A stretch of DNA of 64,000 bases from Fratercula arctica (GCA_947846985.1 CANTUZ010000001.1:151682447-151746446); one strand, 5' to 3'. Positions 8,960 to 22,820 are shown, numbered from the stretch's first letter. A program made the numbers and translations. The notes: generated by a model from the letters alone, not told the origin.

Positions 8960-11900
8960 TGAGCATGACATCACATGGTATGGAATATTCCTTTGATCAG
9001 TTGGGGTCAGCTGTCCCAGCTGTGTCCCCTCCCAACTTTTTGTGTACCCCCAGCCTACTTGCTGGCAGGACGGTGTGAGGAGCAGAAAAGGCCTTGACTG
9101 CTTTGCAACAACTAAAAACACCAGTGCGTTATCGCCATCATTCTCATCCCAAATCCAAAACACAGCACTACACCAGCTGCTAGTAAGAAGGTGAACTCCA
9201 TCCCAGCCAAAACCGATCCAATACATCCTCGTTAACCACCCCCCCTTCCCCATCCTTTGATATAATACACAGACATTATTCTTTTAGTCTGGTCAATTCC
9301 ACCACGCTATTAACAACCCTACTTGAAAAAAAAAATCAAATGCATTTTTGGCAGTTGCAATTCTGCCTTAAAAAAATTCCCATCCCTATTGTTAGAGTTC
9401 TGTCATATAAGTTCTTTTCTCTTGCAGGAGAGTACCCTATACCAGCTGTACTGCAACCCAACAGCGTACCACGCGGTCCTCTGCCACAATTCGGCAGTAG
9501 TTGCGAGAAGTACATCCATAAATCGAGCAACTGGAATCTGAGGCCAAATATACATCAGAGAAAAGAGTGTTGATCTTTCTTTCAAAGCTTTCTCCTGTCT
9601 TCATACAGAGTATTTACTGCATATAAGGAATTAAAGCAGAGAGCAAGCACGTATGCAGTATGGCTAGTAAACAGCAGCAGAGTTTCGAATTAACTGCACG
9701 CTGCAGCAGCGCCGTGGGAGGCAGCCCGGGTGCTGCGGTTGCGCCACCAGCAGTCTGCAAGGCTGGCACAAGACCCTTACACATCTGAAGGCATCAAGCT
9801 GGTGAGAATGTCAACAGAGTTCGGCTGCAAACAAGTAATAAAAATACGAGTGGGCTTACGGCCCCTGTGCTGCTGTATGTCCTTGCGATTAAGACCACAC
9901 ACGCATACGGCACACAGGCACCAGGCATAAGTTGGGTGACTGGAAGAAGCGAGAAGTATGTAAATCTCCAGTGCTAGTAATTACTTTGTGGTGGGACCTA
10001 ACCTCCACCGCTGGCAAGGAAGGAGGTAATTTGAGTAAAGGCACGCCAAGGAATTAAAAATGAAAAATACGTATCCTGTAATCAGAAGCTCAAGAACAGT
10101 GAGCCCAGCTCTGCCAAGAGAAGTAACTGTATAGCAAGGGCTAAACACCATATTTAAGTTTCTGGAGGGCTTACTCCCAAAGCTTTCTGGGAAATGCAGA
10201 AATATAAAAATAGAAGTTTGTTTTTTTTTTTTTTTTTTTAAAAAAGAGGCACCATTGTCTAAATATTAACTCAGGAGAGACAACATTTCTCTCTTTCAAC
10301 CCTCCCTGAGCCTCTCTACTCGCAAACAGGAGAGCAGAGCTCCTGTCCCTGCTGACTGCAATGAAATACGCACTGGATCCGTGGACTCCCTCTAGCTTGC
10401 CATGTGTGGATCACTCAGATAAGAGCTTTAAAGCGGTATCTTTGCCTGGAAATCCAGAATCCCTTGGCAAATACAACTTTCAAATGCTTGTTTGGATAGC
10501 TTCTGCCAAAACCTCCCCCACATCGTGCTGTGCAGAGCCTCTGCTTGCTGCCTCTCGTACCTCTGGGTCGAGCTACACAGTGGCAGTGCTATCGTCTGTA
10601 ATCTACTTTAGATTCCCTTTGGGAGGGAAGGCTACATAGAAATGTGATCTATCAGTGAACCAAGTAATTAGCCCTGAAGTTGCTGAGATTTGTATCATTG
10701 TGCAAGTAGAAGAGAAATCTAGCCTTGGGTGCCCAGCGAAACAGGGCATGTCCTCTAAGGCTGCACTTGGTGATGTTTATCACCTCTAATCCCCAGACTC
10801 ATCACGAGGATTCAGCTGCTGTAAGACAGCAAGATACACTGGCCTTCAGCTGGTCATTTTACTCCCCTGGAACCTGACTTTGCTGATTAACCTGACATCC
10901 CTGCCATCACCACTTAGATCCGCACAAACTGCTTGGAGTTATTCTAGGCTTTAAAGCCAGCCAAACCAGTTTGTAGGGTTACGGATGATCTTCAGAGACA
11001 GTAACATGCTGCGTTTAACACTAAGATAACTTTGAAGGACTGCATCTAACACTTTTTTGACACTGCCTCTTGTGATGCATGGTGACAGCTGTCATTCCAG
11101 ATGAACAACCCTGTGAAAGGAAGGGACGGAGCAAGACACTGGTCAAATCCCACCTTGACACTCCCCTCTCCTTGCTTTTTCCAAGTCCCTGTTACGCATT
11201 TACTATCATGGTCAGTGTTGTTTTGACACATTCCAGCTTCTGAAGTCACCAACGATCTCTCCTCTGCTCCCAGAGAGCTGGAAGGACATTTTCCCATTCT
11301 CCTTTCTCTTCTTCCTGAGCGCAGCGGGTTGATGTTATCTGAAAATCATTCTTAGTTTGTTCTTGTAACAGCCCCTAAGCACCTCAGTCTACTCAGCCAA
11401 GCACTGTACTAGCCAAACAAAGTGAGAATGCTGCACAAAACCAGACAAATTTAGTCAAATAAAGGGAAAATTGAGCAGGCTACAGAATACTGGTCATACT
11501 GAGAGGCTTGGCCCACCCTCTGAGACAAGGATATTTCTTATGGAGGGGTACAAAGAACCATGAGAGGTCTTATGGAATAATAAGAAAAAGCAAGAAGGTG
11601 TGCAAACGAAATACTGAAATGAAAGAGCAATGGAGGCTGGCTCAAGGGACTCACTGAAGGGAGGTGTCTTCTCTAAACCAAGCAAGACATGCTGTGGTAA
11701 AAGAGTAGAAGACTGGTGTCAAGAAATTAAAGGTGAGTGTTCATATTTGATATGATCCAGGAGGTACACATGAACTATTGAAACAGACTCCAAAACAAAA
11801 GGCTGAGAAAATTATGTTGGTGACAGTATTCCAGATGGATACGAATAGGGCAATACTGCATTGCTAAGGTCAGACAAAAATACACTGCAAACCATTCAGA

Positions 11901-14900
11901 TATAAAGAGAAGAAAGCCTGAAGAAGAGATTTAGCTATTCAAATGGCTAGAAAAATCCATATCCTAAAGATGGTCGCTTTGCCTTTTAGAAATCTCTTCT
12001 CAAGGTTCAAAATTCCAACTCCAAAGTTCACTGTTGAACAAATGATACCAGCTGCTTTATCCCCACTGAAACTTCCTATAAACTTCAGAGCTCTATCATG
12101 CAATGGTTCTTCAGATGAGAATCACTCCCCTCCACCTACCCTTTCGTAAGTCCATTAATGCTAGGCATTTTGGCACATGAAATATGTCATTTAAGGAGTC
12201 TACACAGTACTTAGCAAAATGCCAGCTAACGCTTCTATGTGCAATGCACTAGCACTACTGAAGTTCACATAAGGACTATGTTAACTGAACATTAATGTTG
12301 CGAAGTACACAGGTATTAAGCAATACCTATGAAGGTTTAATTCAGTGTACTTTTGTACATCACATACACCTAAAAATAGGAATGTTTTAATAATGTGATT
12401 AAACAATTTATCTGAAAAACCTGTGCCTTACCCAACATGCAGAATGCATGGCGCTCCCTTAACTGAGCAGCTCTACCATGTTTTGTTAGTCTCATTGTTT
12501 CATGCACAGCCTCATCTCTCCTTTACCAAATGCAATTCAAATTCTGTTTCCACAGAGCTGTTTAATTCCCTCCCAGGGTACAATCAAAATGCTTCACCAA
12601 CTTGAATTAATTTCCACAGTGGTCCTGAAAATTCAAGTGAGCCACGGAGAGATTAAGGCCAAAAAGTATCTAGTAATTTAAAACGGCCAACTGGAGACAA
12701 CAGGAATTGGATTTTTCAGATGATTTAGCACTGTTATTATACTTTATCAAAACACAGTATGCACTGAGTTTTCAGGTGCAGTCACTTCTGCAAGTTAAAC
12801 GTAGAGTTTCAAACCCAGCATCCAAAAAACCCATTAATCACAGCAACCCAGGGTTTGTGACACATGCATCTAAGATCTTATCTTCCGTGTCAAAGACTAA
12901 AATTACATTTCTTCAGAAAGCTTTTGTGTGCTGCTTTTGTCATCAAGCTTGTCCTACTTTTCCTGCAGACTCCTGTTAAGCATGCACCTTCCACCCTTTT
13001 TTTAAAAAAAAAAGGAAGGAGCCTTACAAAGCACAAAAGTAAGTTCAATCAGTGTACTGAGCAAAGTTCTCACTGATAGGAAAAACTCTAAACATGTCCT
13101 CTTCTTTTCCAGCTGCATTCATGGCAAGTCCAGCTTGGTCCCAGATACAACATGCAATGTGTTGTAAGATGCTGTGTACTCAATGCAGGAGAGGAAGCTC
13201 AAAATGGGACATAATTCCCTCAGTACTGTAAGCGCAAACATTGCACGTTGTGCATATCTACAGCAAGGTGTCCAAGTAGCAAAGTCTTTCTCTCCTCTGC
13301 CTTTATTTCAGAGGCCCTAACCCTGCTCCAGGTTCCATCATCTGCAGTTAAGAGGGACAATGCTAGTAGGATCTGCCCAACATACCACAAGCGGACTTTC
13401 CCTTTTCACTTTCCTTTCTCCAGATCACTACACCCAAAAGGGAAAAGGCTATGCAACATTTTGCACAATGAAAGCTCAAAAATCTTTGAAGTCCATTATG
13501 AAGACTGAGTTATGCACAAGTGCTTGCCTTTGGGTGCACAACACGCCCAAGTCAACTCCTCTCTATGCGGCACACCACATACATTATGATGATAGTTTTC
13601 AACAGAAATGGATTTCAGCGCTCCTCTAAGCATCACAGCTTAGCAATAATCAGTATGTGTGATTTAGGCATACATGAAAAACACATATCGAAGAAGGGCT
13701 GTGTTTGTACACGGCAGAATTAATATGTGCTACTTCTGTGTTTGTTAAAAAACATTTTTAAATATATCTGTATTTACATACAGATAAAAAAATATCAAAC
13801 AGTCTCTTAACAACACCATGGGCAGCTTTCTAGGATACTCATACTTCTCTGAAGAACTGCAACATTTTGCTTCTTTCCTTGTTCCATATAATATCATGGT
13901 AAGACAGGGTAGGAAAAGTGGAAAATAAAGTCAAAAAAAGCTTACATCAACTGTCTGGTTTTTTTAACATCAGAGTTCTCACCGAGTTTTGCTTTCCTTT
14001 TTAAAATTATTTCTATCCATCATTATTCTATCCAACTACTACTTCAATCTTGTCCAACATACCACCTCCTTTCCTGAGAAAAGGTAAATCTTCCCCAACA
14101 TTGACTAAATTTCACCCTCTGTGATAGATGTACAGAGAAACAGAACTTACAAAGTAACTAAAAAGATCTCCCTTGCCCCTCACATTCGTTTCGGTGCCAT
14201 TGATTAAAGAGTTTAACAGAGACGCTTTTTGCATGGGTAACCAAGTTGCATCAGTGAGTTGCTGTTTATTTTTCAATAAATGAAATTAAGAGATGCACTC
14301 TGTATCTCCCCCTCACCCCTCCCAAGCAGGGAGAATGCAAGCATTCAGAGAAACAACATGTTTTTCACCTTTTTTTCCCCTGCAGTAAAAAGGAAGACAG
14401 GCACCAGTAGGTAAACAAACCCACACAAGGGATGTACCACTGAACCTAATCCTGAAGGGGGAAAAACCACCCCACACCACCATTACTGCCACAACAGATG
14501 GGAATCGCACAGAAAACAGATGCATGCACTGCACGTCATTTGAAACAAGCTTGCGAATAGGACCTGCAGAAGCATCAAGGCATATCCTTATACGTGTAAG
14601 CAGAATGAAGAGGCAACTCTCACCTCCTCGAAGTTCACTGTCCGAGCAACAGATTAAACAGCTAGAGAAAGACAAAACCAGAAACTTAAGGCAATCACAA
14701 CAGACTAGTGGTCAAAGTGCTTTGCACAGGTATCAGAAGAGACATCTCTGGACAGGGTAATGCAAGAAGATGCCTAAAATGAATCAAACTGTTCTCCAGC
14801 CAAGGGTATTTAAATAATCCTCCTCTTCAGCTGCGTCATGGATTTGAGCAAAAGGGCTTCAACTAATTCCTTTTGGTCCATGACAGACCTTGCACAGCCA

Positions 14901-15288
14901 TCATGAACTACAGGGCTTGGATGCACAGCCCACATGGCTTCTGCACAGCCGTGCCATGTACAACAGCAGGCAGTCTCAGATTCGGCTCATCACACATTAA
15001 TAAGACACTTTGACCCAGATGGTGCTTAAACTTGCACCAAGGGTCCATGTTTGCAAAGCTGTACTTTGGATACGCATTCAGTCCTTGCCTGGATCCTACC
15101 TCTGGGTTGCCACCCCTATACAGCAGGATCCAGGGCGCTCGCTAGCTCTACACCACAAAAATACAACTGCAAACTGGGAGCCGGCTAACTGCAAGGGGAA
15201 AATGCTTCCTGGAGGAGGCTCACAACTTGTTTGTGGGGGAAATGGCCACTTGCTCTCTGTTGGCGGCAACACCCCAACCTGAACCCAC

Positions 15289-15566
15289 CTTTTCAGTGGT
15301 GCCCAGCGACAGGACAAGAGGCAACGGTCACAAGCTGGAACACAGGAAATTCCATCTCAACATGAGGAAAAACTTCTTTAATTTGAGCGTGACAGCACTG
15401 GAACAGGCTGCCCAGACAGGTTGTGGAGTCTCCTCTGGAGATATTCAAAACCTACCTGGATGCATTCCTGTCTAGCCTGCTTTAGGTGAACCTGCTCTGT
15501 CAGGGGGGTTGGACTAGATGATCTCCGAAGGTCTCTTCCAACCCCTACCATTCTGTGATTCTGTGA
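15289..15566 (+). mobile_element. CR1 LINE, 3' end
   Basis: A fairly young 5'-truncated CR1. Diagnostic blocks are 'gcccagcgacaggacaagaggcaacgg', 'ctggaacaggctgcccagacaggttgtggagtctcc', 'gggttggactagatgatctccgaaggtctcttccaac' and the terminal repeats 'attctgtgattctgtga' at 15550-15566. It is antisense to CREB3L2. Confidence 0.93.
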
Positions 15567-17624
15567 ACCCGAAAGGGCCTCTTGCTGATGCACGGATTCT
15601 GGGCATGCTGCTGCACATGCCATTCGCAGGGAAGTTCAGCGTCCCCAGCTCTGCAGTCTGAGCCTTTCCAGCCTCCCAAAGGCAAGCTGAACCTTTCTGG
15701 AGGAATAACTGTGTCCTTGTCTTCCCCCTGGGCTCCCACCGTCCCCCGTGCCCAGCTCTAGGATCACGTAACACCCCCTGGCAGACACAAGCCCCGTTTA
15801 TCATGCCTGAAATGCTGAACTCCAACGCCACTGCCGCTGCCTCCCCTCCCCCCCTCCATGAGGTGAGAGCCCACATTCATCGACAAACAGTTTCTCTTAC
15901 AGATTTTCCAGATGGCATTTCCCCCTCCCAGCATGCACACACACTCCCACCGCAAATAATGAAAGTGAAGCCCTCGAAACAAAGGAGATATTGTTTGACT
16001 ACCAAACATTGGGGTCCTTTTTAAAGTGCCAGGAAGGGAAAATTAAATAAATGGGCAAAGATGAGCGGCAGCGATACATAGTAATCGCAATGCACAGCCC
16101 TTCTCCTAGCAAAGGATCACCAGCCAAATGGGCATCCCCCCCTTTGAGTGGCACAGAGTCCATCTAAAACCCACAGATTATTTGGATCACTATCAAAATT
16201 ATTAAGATAGAACCAAGGACACATTGTTCCTCCCATACCTAAACAAACAGGGTCAATACCCCCTTTCCTGCAGAGAATTTGACAGTTTTCAAACAGCATC
16301 ATTTTGTCATGTAAAACCAGCCAGGAGATGTCTTGGGGTCACAAGTTCCTGCCTTAACCTCCCTTCGGACTACGACTTTACACAAGCATAGCTGTCAGCT
16401 GGGATACAGTCCCTGATGTTTTTAATTATTTTGCTTAGGGGCAGAAAAATGTTATTTTTATAGCATTGCCCTTTACACGTATGGGAGTGAGGTGCAGAGA
16501 GAGATAGTAGCTTGGATTTATAGTCTTAAAGCTTGATATTATTAAATAACCTATAAAAGACTATGATTATATTTTTTTAAGATACGTGAAAATTATCCAC
16601 AGAAGCAGTGTGTTCAAATGAAACAGTTCTCTCTTACCCAGCTGAATTTTTCTCCCCACACAGATGTTATGAAGGCATACCTGTATTATGGCAGCAATCA
16701 GGCTTCGACACACATTAAAAGGGCTCGATGCTCACAGCACATAAGTAAGTGAGCGTGAACTCCCAGTGCAACACTACAGAGAGAATGAGATCACTGGTTT
16801 CAGAAACAGCAGGACTGGAAGTGGGAGGAGTATTCCCCTAACATGCATCATTAGGGAAACTATTCCTGGGAAATCAGCTCCTGTGATCACTTGACACAGA
16901 GTTTTGAAAAGGAACTGCAAATGTCCCTGTGTTTAGAAAGGAACTGCAATAGCTCTATGTCAGAAGATACCCCTAATAGGGAAACACCGAGAAGTGCAGT
17001 TCATTTAAACTGTATCCAAGCAGAAATGAAGAGGGAACGCAATCACAGCCTGTGAACACCTGGGGAAAGAGGTTTCTGAGAGCAGATGGTTGTTTGCTCC
17101 AGCAGGAAAAAAGGCCATAAGGAGATCTCGTATGTGGAACTGGAAGCAAAAGGAGGTCTGACTGCGAATAAAGTTGTCAATTATTAACAGTAAGCATAAG
17201 TAAGCACCAAAATGCCCACCTCTAAATCAAAACTGACATTTTTCAGACACACAGCTGCCAAGTAGAAGTTACAGGCTTGATTCAGAGTGACCTACTGAGA
17301 TTTCTGACCTCGGATGGATAGAAGTTCAAACGTCTCATTCTTTAAAACCGCAGATGCTGACAAGGACTGACTGCTACCCTTCCACATAAAAATCACCCAA
17401 ATACAGGCTATCACCACTGAATGGCTTCCTCCCCATTTCCTAAATAAACACACAAAAATAAAAAACCCACAAAGGAAAAACTTGTATTGGAATGTGCTCC
17501 CAAGAATTATCAGTATGGCTTTGACAGCATCTATTCAAAACATAAGTTAATTTCTTTGTCCAGTTCCATTTTCTATAAAGTCAGGGCAGAGGAGGTTCCA
17601 CTGTCACTGTTCACATTTAATTGA

Positions 17625-18571
17625 CTATTTAACATCTTTGTTGGTGACACAGATGTTGGGGTTGAGTGCACCCTCAGCAAGTTTGCTGACTGCACCAAGC
17701 TGTGTGGAGCAGTCAACACGCTGGAGGGAAGGGATGCCATCCAGAGGGACCTTGACAGGCTTGAGAAATGGGCCTTTGTGAACCTCATGAAGTTCAACGA
17801 GGCCAAGTGCAAGGTGCTGCACATGGGTTAGGGCATTCCCATGCACAAATACAGGCTGGTCAGAGAATGGATTGAGAGCAGCCCTGAGAAGGACTTGGGA
17901 GTGTTGGTTCATGAGAAGCTCAACATGAGCCAGCAGTGTGCACCCACAGCCCACAAAGCCAACCACATCCTGGGCTGCATCAAAAGAAGCATGGCCAGCA
18001 GCTCAAGGGAGGTGACTCTGCCCCTCTACTCTGCTCTCGTGAGATCCCACCTGGAATACTGCATCCAGCTCTGGGGCTCTCAACATAAGAAGGACATGGA
18101 CCTGTTGGAGTGAGTCCAGAGGAGGGCCACAAAAATGACCAGAAGGCTGGAGCACCTCTCCTATGAAGACAGGCTGAGAGAGTTGGGCTTGTTCAGCTTG
18201 GAAAAAAGAAGGCTCTGGGGAGACCTTACAGTGGCCTTCCAGTACCTAAAGGGGGCCACAGGAAAGATGGGGAGGGACTCTTTATCAGGGAGTGTAGCGA
18301 TAGGATGAGGGGTAATGGTTTTAAACTGAAAGAGGGGAGATTTAGATTAGGTATTAAGAAGAAATTTTTAGTCCGAGGATGGTGAGGCACTGGAACAGGC
18401 TGCTCACAAAAGTTGTGGATGCCCCATTCCTGGAAGTATTCAAAGCTTCAAAGGATGGGGCTTTGAGCAACCTGGTCTAGCAGTAGGTGTCCCTGCCCAT
18501 GGCGGGGGGGGGGTTGGAACTAGATGATCTTTAAGGTCCCTGCCAACTCTAACCATTCTATGATTCTACGA
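17625..18571 (+). mobile_element. CR1 LINE, ORF2 C-terminus and 3' UTR
   Basis: A longer CR1 copy of about 950 bp, antisense to the gene. It begins in the reverse transcriptase region ('ggggttgagtgcaccctcagcaagtttgctga') and runs through the C-terminal part of ORF2. An open stretch at 17841-18113 includes [29 protein letters not shown] and LEYCIQLWG, typical of CR1. It ends with 'gaactagatgatctttaaggtccctgccaactctaaccattctatgattctacga'. Stops and small indels interrupt the frame, so it is not mobile. It is a good local reference for the degraded copy at 1880-2625. Confidence 0.94.
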
Positions 18572-18603
18572 CTCAGTATTTGCAGAAAAACAGGCAGAAG
18601 CAG

Positions 18604-18760
18604 GCCAATGCATCTCTCTCTATATATAAAGCCAATATAAAATCAGGGTATATAATATAATCTACTATACATAATAAATATGACTAATACATACACCATG
18701 TATACACATATATATTATGTGTGTCTATATGTATACATATAAAATATACGAAGACCATGC
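18604..18760. repeat. TA-rich low-complexity patch
   Basis: This follows the CR1 tail and consists of TA/CA/TG steps such as 'tctctctatatata', 'tatacacatatatattatgtgtgtctatatgtatacatata'. It is low complexity, with no gene. Confidence 0.75.
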
Positions 18761-21700
18761 TGAGTCTCAAGCCCAGAGGTGTCTCTACACAAAGAGACAG
18801 CACATCACACCGATGACTGCTCGTGAACTCCACGCATACAGGAAAATGCTTCCTGTACAAAGCACTGCTTGAGATGAGGGTTGCATTTATCATTGAAAGG
18901 CTATTTGCCCTGGAGAAGTGGGAGCCATATACAATGATTTTCAGAGTTTTGTTTGTTTGTTTTGGGTTTCTGGTTTGTTTTTTTTTTTTTTTCTTTTTCA
19001 ACCCATGTAGGAAGATGGAGTTGAAGCTTAAAAGGAAAATTTGTGTTTTAAAAGCACATTACAGGAAAACAAAACCTCAGCAGTAAAAAACCCAATAACA
19101 ATCCAGGTTATACTCTTGGGCCAGCCCCAGTTTTGGCACAGCTAAGCGTAAAATAGAAACATACCATTTCTGCAATCAGTCTGTCAAACCTTTAGCCAAG
19201 ACAAGCCGCTTCAAATCCAACAGTAACTTCAAAGCATTCCTGAGCAGAAAAGCACAAACTGGAGGGGCAAGTGGGGACCAAGACTAGTCTCAAAAGCAGG
19301 GCCCTCAGGGGTCAAGGGAAAGGAATGCACCCAGCCACCTGGCCACAATTTGAGGAGAGAAACCATACAAATGACTAGTCCTCTTTCCACTGTCTGAGCC
19401 CTGCCAGGCTCACAAACTAAAAAAAACACACACACACAAAAACCAAACACCGCACACCCATTGCAAACCACCCCCTATCACTTGAGCTGATCCCAGAGGA
19501 TGAAGAGCCCCACGCAGATGCTGCAGCCTCTGCTTCCACGCTCCTGCTGCACACCAGCCTCTCAGTATTACTTGTTCCCAGTTCTCGCCTATGGATCTCA
19601 CGTGTCCAAAACAAGGGGCAGACACTGTCCTAAAGTTTGTGCCTAGGGCTGACAAGATGAAGCATCAGAGGGCAGGGAAGGATCCTTGCATTCGCACCTC
19701 AAGTCAAATAGGAGGCTAACCGTAGTCCCTGCTGAAACTTGGTTCTTGCCTTGCTCCTGGCTGCCTGACCCACAGCCCTCTCTTTCCCAAAGGCTGCAGA
19801 GACTGGAAAACTGAAGACAGACATACACCAACCGTAACAGAAAATAAAGCTTTTTTTCCCTAACCATTTACAACTGTCGGAAGCGAACCTGTGCCCCAAA
19901 AGGCTCTGATGTGCAGCAAGAGGTCTCCCTTATCCATCAGCTCTATTTTCAGCCTCCTCTCCCAGCTTCTTCATTTCCTTCCAAGAAGCATTTTCCACTT
20001 CACAACTTCCCATTGTGCTTCTCCACAGTTACTCTGCAGTTGTCTCAAAAAACCCAGGGCTCACAACTAGAAAGCGGAAGCCCGCTGTGTGAGAAGTGGC
20101 AGCGCAACTGGTGCGGCTCATCGGTACCTGGGATGCAGCCTCCTTTTTTATGTTACAGCCTGGAAGCTTCCCCCCAGGCCAGGTGCCTTGTTCACCAGTT
20201 CAGGCAAACAAAAGCACGTGATCAGTCAGCTGCAAGCAAGCAGGTCAGGCATATAAATCTCTCTCTCTTAGTATCTTTAGTCTTAAAAGTTTTGCAAAGT
20301 TGAATATAAGAATAGATTCTTGGGGTGGGGGAAAAACAAACAATTAAATGCCAGACGTCTTGCTCACATCTGCTTTAAAATAGTTATTCTTGCCAACGCT
20401 TTCAAGGCTGGATATTTATGGACTGACGCCTTCAGAGACCCCACACTAGCAACAACCTGCCAGTACTTGGAAAAGTTCTTCTGCACAAAACTGGACAAAT
20501 ACCCTCAATACAATGAAGAAGAGTGAATAACCAGGGAAAACCAATGCTGGGACCTTGATCTTATGGATACTTAAATGTGTTCTCACCTTGAGGTCAACAG
20601 GATTCCTCGGAAGAGTTAAACCCAGGCTTAGGAGTTTGTCAGGTTTTACACTTCTAGAACTTTTAAAAAAATCTTTATGTAAGACTTACAATTACATGAA
20701 TAGGTTAATTTAGTGGTTGTAGAAATCGTGGTAATGGTCAGGTAGTGGCCAAGGAGAACGGCTCACGGCCGAAGTTAATTATTCCCTTGCAACAGCTGCT
20801 AAGAAGTTGCTTACGGACTCAGAGCAATCATTCACTCCACCGTAACAGCCAAAAGGAAACATTAAATAACATTTTCAGTAAGGTTGTCAGACTTGGTGGG
20901 GAAAAAAAAAGATGGAAATAGACTCTGAATGGCTTAAGAAGATCATGTCTCTTGATGATCATGTGCCAAACAAGACGGGCCTTTCATTCAACCTCCCTGT
21001 AACCTGGGGCTCTGGGACCCCATACTTGGGAATAAGTAGATGAAAACCGCTGCAGACGTTGGGTGCCATTGAACCATTGTGTTATTGACTTCACTGCAAA
21101 GAGAGAACAAAGCCTATTTACCATGTGCTTTGTGCACAACACCAGGCCCTTAGTCCTCTAGAGCTAAAGGCTAAGCTCGGAAATGGCTTCCAGATCCAGC
21201 TCAACTGCTCTGTGCCATCCTCCTCCACCTCACACTGCTGCTGACCGCAGGAACACGGGTCCTCAGCACATATGTCCATAGCATGTGTGCACACACACAC
21301 ATTCAAGTGTCATACATGAGCCTCCTCGCTAGCCTGTTTCTACTCCCAGTCCTGCAGATCACGAAGCCTCACCATGAAAAACCCATGAAAACGCGACAGC
21401 TGTAAGAGCTCACCAATCTGCACAGTGGGGTGGTTATTTAGAGAATGCACATTTTTTGCACATTCTTTATATAAGCCCCTTAGCCAACCTTGTTTCTCAG
21501 TCTCTGCTACTCCACAAAACCAATCCCAGTTCCCCAGCAGTGGGAGATCATGCTGGAGCACATGGACCTCCCCCTTCACACCCTATACCTCCAGCTCCCC
21601 AAAAGGACACTGGTGCTCCCAAGTAGCTGTCCCCTTACTCCACCAAGGGAACTGGCATTCACCAGGGTTGTCAGGAGCACTGTGTACCTCCACTGCCTAA

Positions 21701-22574
21701 CAGCGGAGATGCTTTCAATCTCCAGTGCCAAACCCTGCAGTATTGCCACCCACAAAATCCCCCTCTCCTGCTCTCATGCACTCAAGGACTGAAAAATCAT
21801 CAGGGTGATGCCTTTGAATATCTATCAGACAGCTGTGTCAACTGTAATTCTGCAGTTTCCTGAAGTATTTCTCTGAGCTTCACTGTCTTCAAGTCGATAG
21901 GTATTGAAAGGTCATGAGCGTGATTCCAGGGTTAAAATTAAATAAAATCCCAAACACCAAGAACAACTCCTCCTCCTCCTCCTCTCTTATGAAACACTCT
22001 GCAGAGTGAACAGAAGATGAAATGCTTTCCATTCATTTTCTATTTTTAAACCCACTTGTTAATGTTTCTTGGCTTTTTAAAACATCCTTTGACTAGAGCT
22101 CTATTAATTACCCAGTGGTATCAGCAGTATGAATTTCTTCAGGATTTTTCCCCAAAGGAAACTCCTCTCACTTTTAGCCTAGTTTGAAGCTTCTCCCCAT
22201 TAACTTCCAGGGAAGCTTACTTTCTGAAGTTTCTTGTGCTTGTTTCTCCTGCCACAATTAAGTTTTCTACCTTCTGTATGTATTAATTTAAAGATATTCA
22301 AATAAAACAATTAGGGAATATAAAATGTGAAGGCTTTATGTAGATTATGTTTCCAGATCATCTCCAAAACCCCATCTCACATTGAAAAGTCTTCTCACAG
22401 ATTTTATTAGTTGTCCTCTTGTGAAATCTCTAACAGACTGCATCTTGTTTAAAAAGAGTGCTTTGGACTACAAAACTGTCAGCTTTTGAAAACTCACATC
22501 CTGATGGATCTTCATAAACAGCTTAGCTTGTTAATGCTTACACATGAGCACTAATCTCTCTCTCCCTTTTCACA

Positions 22575-22820
22575 GAATCATAGAATCGCCTGGGTTGGAA
22601 TGGACCTTTCAGATCATCGAGTTCAACCACCAACCTAACTCTGACAAAAACCATCACTAATCCATATCTCTAAGCACTGTGTCTACCCGGCTTTTAAATA
22701 CTTCCAGGGATGGTGCCTCAACCACTTCCCTGGGCAGCCTGTTCCAATGCTTGACAACCCTTTCGGTGTAAAAATTTTTCTGAATATCCAATCTAAACCT
22801 CCCCTGGTGCAACTTGCTCA
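22575..22820 (-). mobile_element. CR1 LINE, 3' end
   Basis: An inverted CR1 3' end starting 'agaatcatagaatcgcctgggttggaatggacctttcagatcatcgagttcaacc' and continuing 'acttccctgggcagcctgttccaatgcttgacaaccctttcggtg'. It is in the same orientation as the gene. The right edge is uncertain, and may extend to about 22850. Confidence 0.92.

Larger units (their letters stand above)
8639..9225 (-). mobile_element. Avian endogenous retrovirus LTR (solo), sense to CREB3L2
   Basis: Read on the minus strand this starts TGTATTGGATCGGTTTTGG, continues through 'ggatttgggatgagaatgatggcgataacgcactgg' and ends '...ggctggggttaagccacaACA'. I recognise it as a common neognath ERVL-type LTR. It has the expected internal order on the minus strand: upstream U3, a TATA box (TATATAAAG, about 8951-8959), then a polyadenylation signal AATAAA at 8814-8819, then U5. 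The ends are TG...CA. I found no clean target-site duplication (flanks gactgg and tcctcg), so the limits may be off by a few bases. No internal viral genes are adjacent, so it is a solo LTR. A frame on the minus strand at 8876-9253 is part of it, not a gene. Confidence 0.85.

Noticed and set aside
8876..9253. A 125-codon minus-strand frame
   Set aside because: It is a chance frame across the LTR of intron 2, including its U3; there is no start context or family.
11190..11290. A minus-strand stretch reading TLTMIVN, at first taken as CREB3L2 exon 3
   Set aside because: It lacks the flanking motifs and phase; the true exon 3 at 7837-8003 has both.
17841..18113. A 90-codon plus frame
   Set aside because: It is the C-terminal part of a broken CR1 ORF2; kept only as evidence for that repeat.
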